Assembly (NCBI RefSeq): GCF_001905005.1
Contig: NZ_LWKZ01000025.1
Location: 682,001 to 746,000 of the forward strand
Length of the DNA stretch: 64,000 nt
Source of the DNA: Streptomyces sp. CB02923
Lineage (GTDB): Bacteria; Actinomycetota; Actinomycetes; Streptomycetales; Streptomycetaceae
Reading direction: 5' to 3'
In this document: positions 58,227 through 64,000 of the stretch, one piece after another
Numbering within the stretch: the stretch's first letter is position 1
How the letters are laid out: each line of letters opens with the position of its first letter
Translations under genes and position numbers: made by a program
Notes under the pieces: model-generated
Told to the model about the DNA's origin: nothing
Databases searched by the model: none
The model's input: the letters and a program-made list of their open reading frames with translations, nothing else

Positions 58227-59705
58227 ATGGGGACGGAGCAGATCCGGCGCTGGGAGTCGGGAGCGCTTGCGCACGCGGTCACGGACCCGTTCGGACAGGG
58301 CCCGCTGCCCTGGCTGCGCGGCAGTGAGAACTACTTCGACTCCGGCCAGGTGGTCCCCTGGTACGTCGATCCGGCGGTGGTCCCCGGCGAGAAGCGGCTG
58401 CCCTCGCCCCGCTCCAGCGCCGGTCCCCGCACGGCGGACGACGTACGGCAGCAGATCAAGGGCTTCGTGAGCACCGGCGCGGTCGCCCCCGGCGAGGCCA
58501 TCGACTTCCGCGTCTCGGTCGACCCGCCCCAGCCCTTCAGCATCGACATCTACCGCATCGGCCACTACGCGGGCACCGGCGCCGCCAAGATCACCACCAG
58601 CCCCCGGCTGGCCGGCATCGTGCAGCCCGCGCCGCTCACCGCCGACCGCACCGTCTCCTGCCACCACTGGTGGCTCTCCTGGCGCCTCCAGGTCCCCGCG
58701 TACTGGAAGCTGGGCGCCTACGTCGCCGTCCTGACCACCACCGGCGGCCACCGCAGCCACGTCCCCTTCACGGTCCGCGACGCCCACCCCGCCGACCTCC
58801 TGCTGCTCCTGCCCGACATCACCTGGCAGGCGTACAACCTCTACCCGGAGGACGGCCGCACCGGCGCCAGCCTCTACCACGCCTGGGACGCGGACGGCTC
58901 GCTGCTCGGCGAGCCGGACGCCGCCACCACCGTCTCCTTCGACCGTCCGTACGCGGGCGCCGGCCTGCCCCTGCACGTGGGCCACGCCTACGACTTCATC
59001 CGCTGGGCCGAGCGCTACGGCTACGACCTCGCCTACGCCGACGCCCGCGACCTGCACGCCGGGCTGGTCGACCCGTCCCGCTACCGCGGCCTGGTCTTCC
59101 CCGGACACGACGAGTACTGGTCCCAGCCCATGCGCCGGACCGCCGAACTGGCCCGCGACAGCGGCACCTCGCTCGTCTTCCTGTCCGCCAACACCATGTA
59201 CTGGCAGGTCGAACTGGCCCCCTCGCCCGCGGGACCGGACTCCCTGCTCAGCTGCCGCAAGCGGCAGGGCCCCGGCCGGCCCGCCCTCTGGCGCGAGGCC
59301 GGCGACCCGGAGCAGCAGCTGATGGGCATCCAGTACGCGGGCCGGGTGCCGGAGCCCGCGCCCCTGGTCGTCCGCAACGCGGACCACTGGATGTGGGAGG
59401 CCACCGGCGCCCACGAGGGCGACGAACTGCCGGGCCTCGTCGCGGGCGAGGCCGACCGCTACTTCCCCCGCACGCCCCTGCCCGAGCACAGCCACCGCAT
59501 CCTGCTGGCCCACTCCCCGTACCTGGACGGTGAGGGCACGCGCCGCCACCAGGAGACGTCGCTGTACCGGGCCCTCAGCGGCGCCCTGGTCTTCGCGTCC
59601 GGCACCTTCGCCTGGTCACCGGCGCTGGACCGCCCCGGCCATGTCGACGAGCGCGTCCAGCGCGCCACGGCCAACCTGCTCGACCGGATCTGCAAGCGCG
59701 ACTGA
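58227..59705 (+). CDS. N,N-dimethylformamidase beta subunit-like protein
   Basis: 492 residues from ATG 58227 with GGGAGGGG upstream. An N-terminal beta domain (~1-190; for example SIDIYRIGHYAGTGAAKITT) is followed by a glutamine-amidotransferase-like/beta-galactosidase-like domain: WQAYNLYPEDGRTGASLY, LPLHVGHAYDFIRWAERYG, VFPGHDEYWSQPMRR and LSANTMYWQVEL. This matches the C-terminal region of DMF amidohydrolase large subunits, which hold a mononuclear iron. No small subunit gene is adjacent, so a different amide or glycan substrate is likely. No signal peptide is evident. Confidence 0.83.
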   Translation: MGTEQIRRWESGALAHAVTDPFGQGPLPWLRGSENYFDSGQVVPWYVDPAVVPGEKRLPSPRSSAGPRTADDVRQQIKGFVSTGAVAPGEAIDFRVSVDPPQPFSIDIYRIGHYAGTGAAKITTSPRLAGIVQPAPLTADRTVSCHHWWLSWRLQVPAYWKLGAYVAVLTTTGGHRSHVPFTVRDAHPADLLLLLPDITWQAYNLYPEDGRTGASLYHAWDADGSLLGEPDAATTVSFDRPYAGAGLPLHVGHAYDFIRWAERYGYDLAYADARDLHAGLVDPSRYRGLVFPGHDEYWSQPMRRTAELARDSGTSLVFLSANTMYWQVELAPSPAGPDSLLSCRKRQGPGRPALWREAGDPEQQLMGIQYAGRVPEPAPLVVRNADHWMWEATGAHEGDELPGLVAGEADRYFPRTPLPEHSHRILLAHSPYLDGEGTRRHQETSLYRALSGALVFASGTFAWSPALDRPGHVDERVQRATANLLDRICKRD

Positions 59706-59728
59706 CCGGGAGCCCCGGGGCCCGCCGC

Positions 59729-60649
59729 TTACCGCGCCGCGAACGGCCCCAGTTCCCGCGCCAGCGCCACCGTCAGCGCCCGGAAGATCCGTACCTCCGG
59801 GTTGGGGTCGCCCGCCCGCGTCACGAGCACGCTGTGCGCGCTCGGCGCGTCCAGCACCGGCACGTACACCGTCCCGGGCCACGGGTAGTAGCGGGCGAAG
59901 GACTTCAGCCCGGAGCCCGCCCCGCGGCCCGCCGCGACGCTCGTCAGCACGTCGTGCGGGGTCAGCGCGCAGTCCGGGGCGCGGCGCTCGCCCTCGTCGA
60001 AGTAGAGGTAGTCGGTGAACGGGCGCGGCGTGTGCCGGGGCAGCCGCAGGTACGGCAGGTCGAGGATGTCCGCGACCCGTACGCCCGTCGCCGCGGCGTC
60101 CGCGAGCTGCGAGGCCGCCGAGACCGCGACGATCCGCTGCTCGGTGGTCAGCACGTCCACCTCGATGCCCTCGGCCTGGATCGCGGGCCGTACGAACGCG
60201 ACGTCCACCCGGTCCTCGCGCAGCGCGCTGCAGTGCTCCGTGAAGGTCAGCTGCACCAGCTTCAGCGGGACGTCGGGGCGCGCCCGGCGGAAGGCGTTCA
60301 CGGCCGCCGGTGTGACCTCGGACGAGCCGTGCCCCATCACCCCCACCCGCAGCCCGCGTGCCGCGAGGGACGCCGCCGCCGAGGTGCGCTGCGCGGCCTC
60401 GGTCACGTCCTCCACGGCGGCGTTCGCGGCGGCCAGCAGCGTACGGGCGTGGGAGACCAGCCGCTGCCCGGCGGCGGTCGGCCGTACGGGCCCGTTGCCG
60501 CGGTCCAGCAGCCGGGTGCCGAGCTCGCGCTCCAGCTGTTGCACGTGCTGGGTGACCGCGGCCGGCGACAGAAAGAGCCGCGACGCGGCCCGCCCGAAGT
60601 GTTCTTCCTCGACCACCGCCAGGAAGGAAGACAGTCGTCGCAGGTCCAT
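59729..60649 (-). CDS. LysR family transcriptional regulator
   Basis: 306 residues from ATG 60649; a GTG at 60658 would add three residues. The N-terminal helix-turn-helix is LRRLSSFLAVVEEEHFGRAA and LFLSPAAVTQHVQQLERELG, with the usual LLDRGNGPVRPTAAG wing. A periplasmic-binding-like effector domain (~95-290) follows, with LRVGVMGHGSSEVTPAAVNA and REDRVDVAFVRPAI. It is divergent from the MFS transporter gene with ~100 bp between, so it likely regulates that transporter in response to its substrate. Confidence 0.93.
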   Translation of the reverse strand: MDLRRLSSFLAVVEEEHFGRAASRLFLSPAAVTQHVQQLERELGTRLLDRGNGPVRPTAAGQRLVSHARTLLAAANAAVEDVTEAAQRTSAAASLAARGLRVGVMGHGSSEVTPAAVNAFRRARPDVPLKLVQLTFTEHCSALREDRVDVAFVRPAIQAEGIEVDVLTTEQRIVAVSAASQLADAAATGVRVADILDLPYLRLPRHTPRPFTDYLYFDEGERRAPDCALTPHDVLTSVAAGRGAGSGLKSFARYYPWPGTVYVPVLDAPSAHSVLVTRAGDPNPEVRIFRALTVALARELGPFAAR

Positions 60650-60750
60650 ACGTGCCACGATAAATCGTGCGGGCGTCCGGACCCGGGTCCCGTTCACGAT
60701 TCCTGAACGGGGGCGGCGCCGGGGGCCTCCGGCCTCGTACAACGGCTCTC

Positions 60751-62130
60751 ATGAGCACGTCCCCCGCCGACCGCCGCACCGCCCCCGAACCCCTGCCCTC
60801 CCGCACCGCCGCCGTCCGGCCCTCCCCGGCCCTGTCGCCGGCCGCGTCCGGAACGGCGCGCCCCGGCCCCCGCCACTGGCTGCGCGCGGGCTGGCTGATG
60901 ACGGCCTCCGGCTGGAGCGCCAACCAGTTCTCCGCCCTCCTCGGCGCCTACCGCGGCGACCTCGGCCTGACCACGGCCACCACCACCGCCCTCTTCGCGG
61001 TGTACGTCCTCGGCCTGGTCCCCGGGCTGCTGCTGGGCGGCCCGCTGGCCGACCGGCGCGGCCGCCGGCCCGTCGTCTTCACCGCCCTCGCCGTCGCCGC
61101 CGCGGCGACGTGCCTGCTGATGGCGGGCCCGGCGGCGGCCTGGCTGATGTGGCCGGGACGCTTCCTGACCGGCCTCGGCGCGGGCGCCCTGCTCACCGCG
61201 GGCAGCGTCTGGATCAAGGAACTGTCCTCCGCGCCGTACGACCCGGACACCGTCCCCGGCACGGCGGCCCGCCGCTCCGGGCTCTTCCTCTCCGCGGGCT
61301 TCGCCTCCGGCGGGCTCGCCGCCGCGCTGATCGCCCAGTGGGCGCCCTCGCCGATGGTCACGGCGTACGTCCCGCACCTGGTGCTCTCGGCGGCGGCCGC
61401 GGTGGCGGCCGCGCGGGCGCCGGAGACCGGCCGGACCGGGGCCGCGCACCGCGTGGCGGCCTGCGCGGGGCGCCCCGCCGCTCCTGAGGCACGCCCTGCC
61501 GCGCACGCGGGACCTGCCGCCCAGGCGGAGCCTGCCGCCCACGCGGGGCCCGCCGTGCACCGGCCGGCCGGTGCGTCCTTCCGGCGGCTGGTCGCTCCGG
61601 TGGCCCCCTGGGTGTTCGCCGCGCCCACCATCGCCTTCGTGACCCTCCCGGGGCTCGTCGGCGACCGCCTGGACGGCTGGCAGACCGTGTACGCGGGCGT
61701 CGCCACCGCCGTGACCCCCGGCGCCGGGCTCCTCGTGGCGCCGCTCGCCCGCCGCCTCGCCGCCCGGCACCGCCTCGCCACCGCCGTCACCGGACTGGCC
61801 GCCATCGCGCTCGGCCTCCTCATCGCCGCCGTCGCCGTCGCGGCCGTACAGCCCGCCGTGGCGCTGATCGCCGCGGCGGTGCTCGGCGGCGGCTACGGGC
61901 TGTGCGTGGCGTACGGGCTGACCGAGGTCGCCGCCCTGGCGCCGCCGCACCGGCTGGCCCGCCTCACCGCCCGCTTCTGGACCCTCGCCTACCTGGGCTT
62001 CTTCGCCCCGTACGTGATCACTCTGCTCAGCGCGCTGCTCTCGCCGCCCGCCCTCCTCGCGGCCGCGGCGGCCCTGGCCGTCCTCACCCTCGGCGCGGTC
62101 ACCCGCGCGGCACACCGCGACGGGGTCTGA
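60751..62130 (+). CDS. MFS transporter
   Basis: 459 residues from ATG 60751. Twelve hydrophobic helices are predicted in two sets of six. The conserved loop 2-3 motif appears as GGPLADRRGRRPVVF. The central cytosolic loop is enlarged by an Ala/Pro/His repeat (~230-265: AHAGPAAQAEPAAHAGPA). The N-terminal ~40 residues are a disordered Pro/Ala/Arg tail. The family exports drugs or moves small solutes by proton exchange; the substrate is unknown. It is probably regulated by the divergent LysR gene. Confidence 0.92.
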   Translation: MSTSPADRRTAPEPLPSRTAAVRPSPALSPAASGTARPGPRHWLRAGWLMTASGWSANQFSALLGAYRGDLGLTTATTTALFAVYVLGLVPGLLLGGPLADRRGRRPVVFTALAVAAAATCLLMAGPAAAWLMWPGRFLTGLGAGALLTAGSVWIKELSSAPYDPDTVPGTAARRSGLFLSAGFASGGLAAALIAQWAPSPMVTAYVPHLVLSAAAAVAAARAPETGRTGAAHRVAACAGRPAAPEARPAAHAGPAAQAEPAAHAGPAVHRPAGASFRRLVAPVAPWVFAAPTIAFVTLPGLVGDRLDGWQTVYAGVATAVTPGAGLLVAPLARRLAARHRLATAVTGLAAIALGLLIAAVAVAAVQPAVALIAAAVLGGGYGLCVAYGLTEVAALAPPHRLARLTARFWTLAYLGFFAPYVITLLSALLSPPALLAAAAALAVLTLGAVTRAAHRDGV

Positions 62131-62260
62131 CCGGGGCCGCCCCAGGAGACCCGTACCGGAAGGCCCGTACCGGAAGGCCACCCCCACCCCTGCGACGCCG
62201 CTCCCGCTCCGCATACGGAAGAATCGGATCGAGGTCTGGATCAACCTACGCGGAGGCAGT

Positions 62261-63163
62261 GTGTCCGGTTTTGTAGAAAAGCCCGAGGCAGTGGAGGTAC
62301 CGGGGCTCACCCATCTCCACACCGGCAAGGTGCGCGACCTCTACCAGAACGCCGACGGCGACCTGGTCATGGTCGCCAGCGACCGCATCTCGGCCTACGA
62401 CTGGGTCCTGCCCACCGAGATCCCCGACAAGGGGCGGGTACTGACCCAGCTGTCCCTGTGGTGGTTCGACCAGCTCGCCGACCTCATCCCCAACCACGTC
62501 CTGTCCACGGAGCTGCCGCCCGGCGCCCCGGCCGACTGGGAAGGCCGTACGACGGTCTGCACGTCACTCGCGATGGTCCCCGTGGAGTGCGTCGCGCGCG
62601 GCTACCTCACGGGCTCCGGCCTCGCCGAGTACGAGCAGACCCGCACGGTCTGCGGGCTGGCGCTGCCGGAGGGGCTGACCGACGGCTCCGAGCTGCCCGG
62701 ACCGATCTTCACCCCCGCCACCAAGGCCGCCGTCGGCGAGCACGACGAGAACGTCCCGTACGAGGAGGTCGCCCGCCAGATCGGCGCCGAGACCGCCGCC
62801 CAGCTGCGGCAGTCCACCCTCGCCGTGTACGGGCGGGCCCGCGACATCGCCCGCGAACGCGGCATCGTCCTGGCGGACACCAAGTTCGAGTTCGGCTTCG
62901 ACGGGGAGCAGCGGCTGACGCTGGCGGACGAAGTCCTCACCCCGGACTCCTCCCGCTTCTGGCCCGCGGACGTGTGGGAGCCGGGCCACCCCCAGCCCTC
63001 CTTCGACAAGCAGTTCGTCCGCGACTGGCTCACCTCGCCCGCCTCCGGCTGGGACCGCCGGGGCGAGCAGCCGCCCCCGCCCCTTCCCGCGGAGACGGTC
63101 GAGCGCACCCGCGCCAAGTACATCGAGGCGTACGAGCGGCTGACCGGACTGCCCTGGTCGTGA
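62261..63163 (+). CDS. purC: Phosphoribosylaminoimidazole-succinocarboxamide synthase (SAICAR synthetase)
   Basis: 300 residues from GTG 62261; GGAGG ends four bases upstream. It joins aspartate to CAIR using ATP in purine synthesis. Visible are LHTGKVRDLYQ (P-loop-like start), VMVASDRISAYDWVLP, LTQLSLWWFDQL, PVECVARGYLTGSG (CAIR binding), FTPATKAAVGEHDENV, LADTKFEFGFD and the ATP-metal region LTLADEVLTPDSSRFW. It is the ~300-residue form. It is followed by a strong terminator and then tRNA-Gly(GCC) on the other strand. Confidence 0.98.
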   Translation: MSGFVEKPEAVEVPGLTHLHTGKVRDLYQNADGDLVMVASDRISAYDWVLPTEIPDKGRVLTQLSLWWFDQLADLIPNHVLSTELPPGAPADWEGRTTVCTSLAMVPVECVARGYLTGSGLAEYEQTRTVCGLALPEGLTDGSELPGPIFTPATKAAVGEHDENVPYEEVARQIGAETAAQLRQSTLAVYGRARDIARERGIVLADTKFEFGFDGEQRLTLADEVLTPDSSRFWPADVWEPGHPQPSFDKQFVRDWLTSPASGWDRRGEQPPPPLPAETVERTRAKYIEAYERLTGLPWS

Positions 63164-63169
63164 CGCAAG

Positions 63170-63198
63170 AAGGCCCCGGTCCTGAGGACCGGGGCCTT
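63170..63198. terminator. Terminator between purC and tRNA-Gly
   Basis: A perfect 13-bp stem AAGGCCCCGGTCC (63170-63182), TGA loop, complement to 63198, then TT. It can serve purC and the convergent tRNA gene. Confidence 0.92.
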
Positions 63199-63205
63199 TT
63201 CCCTG

Positions 63206-63278
63206 AGCGGACGACGAGGCTCGAACTCGCGACCTCAACCTTGGCAAGGTTGCGCTCTACCAACTGAGCTACGTCCGC
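63206..63278 (-). tRNA. tRNA-Gly (anticodon GCC)
   Basis: On the minus strand acceptor GCGGACG pairs with CGTCCGC. A D-arm with TAGCTCAGTTGGTAGAGC, an anticodon stem CAACC/GGTTG with loop TTGCCAA (anticodon GCC), and a T-arm with GAGTTCGAGCCTC follow. The CCA is not encoded and must be added. It decodes GGC and GGU, the dominant glycine codons here. Confidence 0.97.
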
Positions 63279-63312
63279 CTGCCCCGCGCTCAGCGGCGCG
63301 GTGCGGGCTCCA

Positions 63313-63996
63313 CTATAGCCAACCTCGCGCGCGGGCGATGCGCGCCGCCGCGTGACGGTTCTCCGCGGACAGCTTCGCGGCGGCCGAGGAGAGGTAATTG
63401 CGTACCGTCCCCGGCGACAGCGCGGCCCGCTCCGCGATCTCCGCGATGGGCGCGCCGTTCTCCGCGTACTCCAGCACCTCCGCCTCCCGTACGGTCAGCG
63501 GCGAGTCCCCGGCGCTGATGGCGTCGGCCGCCAACTCCGGGTCCACGTAACGGTTCCCGGCGTGCACCGAACGGATGATCTCGGCCAGCCGCTGGGCCGA
63601 AACGGTCTTCGGGACGAATGCCTTCACCCCCGCCTCCAGGGCCCGCTTCAGGTGGCCGGGACGCCCGTGACTGGTCACGATCATGGTCCGGCAGCCGGGC
63701 AGCCTGGTGCGCAGGGATGTGGCCACCGCCACACCGTCCGCCCCCGGCATCTGAAGATCCAGTACGGCGACGTCGGGACGGTGCGCCAGCGCCATCGCCA
63801 GCGCCTCCGGCCCCGAGCCGGCCTCGGCCACGACCTGGAGATCGTCCTCCAGGGCCAGGAGCGCGGCCAGCGCTCCCCGGATCAGGTGCTCGTCGTCGGC
63901 CAGCAGGATGCGCAGGGGCGCCGGGGTCCCTGCCGCGTCCGCAGCCGTGTGCGTGCCCGTGTCCGCCTCCGTGCCCGTGCCCGTGTCCGCGTCCAC
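63313..63996 (-). CDS. Response regulator, NarL/DesR type (start may lie outside the window)
   Basis: 227 residues if it begins at GTG 63996; the frame is open to the edge, so the true start may be beyond it. The first ~27 residues are a Thr/Gly/Ala/Asp repeat (TGTGTEADTGTHTAAD) not normal for the family. The receiver domain then starts RILLADDEHLIRGALAALL. The phosphorylation site is VAVLDLQMPGADG (Asp80 in this numbering) and the conserved Lys is in FVPKTVSA. The LuxR-type helix-turn-helix has LTVREAEVLEYAENGAPIAE and SPGTVRNYLSSAAAKL. The partner kinase gene is presumably to the right. Confidence 0.88.
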   Translation of the reverse strand: MDADTGTGTEADTGTHTAADAAGTPAPLRILLADDEHLIRGALAALLALEDDLQVVAEAGSGPEALAMALAHRPDVAVLDLQMPGADGVAVATSLRTRLPGCRTMIVTSHGRPGHLKRALEAGVKAFVPKTVSAQRLAEIIRSVHAGNRYVDPELAADAISAGDSPLTVREAEVLEYAENGAPIAEIAERAALSPGTVRNYLSSAAAKLSAENRHAAARIARARGWL

Positions 63997-64000
63997 GGCC

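Overview
The window is chromosomal DNA of a Streptomyces or very close relative. The evidence is very high GC with strong GC bias at third codon positions, many GTG starts, and a dnaK-grpE-dnaJ-hspR operon plus clpB under HAIR-type operators. Small zinc-ribbon and streptomycete hypothetical proteins occur throughout, and a perfect ParB-binding parS palindrome lies at 32885-32900. parS sites in Streptomyces cluster around oriC, so this is core, origin-proximal sequence rather than arm or plasmid DNA. No CRISPR array, prophage or biosynthetic cluster is present.

Layout. 1-2.9 kb: a partial flavin amine oxidase-like gene, a membrane-anchored molybdopterin oxidoreductase and a fasciclin lipoprotein, a set that recalls the SigK locus of mycobacteria. 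3-4.5 kb: a decayed patch with an IS630-type transposase relic, a heptamer repeat and long palindromes, ending at a tRNA-Gly(CCC). 4.8-8.4 kb: a small zinc-ribbon protein, dcd, a phosphoribosyltransferase and a secreted SGNH hydrolase/lectin. 8.5-12.1 kb: a YIP1-type membrane protein, an AraC regulator and a secreted serine protease, followed by a 13-copy 19-bp tandem array. 12.4-14.7 kb: an HdrD-like Fe-S oxidoreductase. 15-23.7 kb: the HspR heat-shock regulon with small accessory genes inside it. 23.8-34.1 kb: YbjN, a mannosyltransferase-like protein, an aminotransferase, a Gly/His/Cys-rich membrane peptide, DUF2617, an aminopropyltransferase, an SRPBCC protein, an aldose epimerase, pyrE, parS and fba.

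34.1-34.9 kb is a non-coding composite element: two oppositely oriented ~115-bp repeats with terminal inverted repeats bracket three hairpins and a ~90-bp direct repeat. It is the most unusual structure in the window. 34.9-40.5 kb: DUF3151, a complete tryptophan-to-anthranilate operon (kynA-kynU-kynB-like) and a two-component system. 40.5-43.7 kb: an ABC exporter divergent from a MarR/GbsR-type regulator with a palindromic operator between them. 43.7-49.8 kb: a diacylglycerol kinase-like protein, purA, a Ser/Thr kinase with a coupled small gene, and a VTC-type protein. 50-64 kb: a class III aminotransferase with a GntR regulator, a SLATT-domain protein, purD, a degenerate M48-like membrane protein, a dimethylformamidase-beta-like protein, a LysR/MFS pair, purC, tRNA-Gly(GCC) and a response regulator.

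How the genes work together. Three purine genes (purA, purD, purC), pyrE and dcd make this a nucleotide-synthesis neighbourhood. HspR, encoded at the end of the dnaK operon, should repress both that operon and clpB through the three HAIR palindromes seen here. The kyn operon would feed anthranilate or NAD-related metabolism. Several genes (dcd, the epimerase, the SRPBCC gene, pyrE, purD) have a TANNNT box 6-8 nt before the start and no Shine-Dalgarno, suggesting leaderless transcripts. Intergenic minisatellites are unusually frequent.
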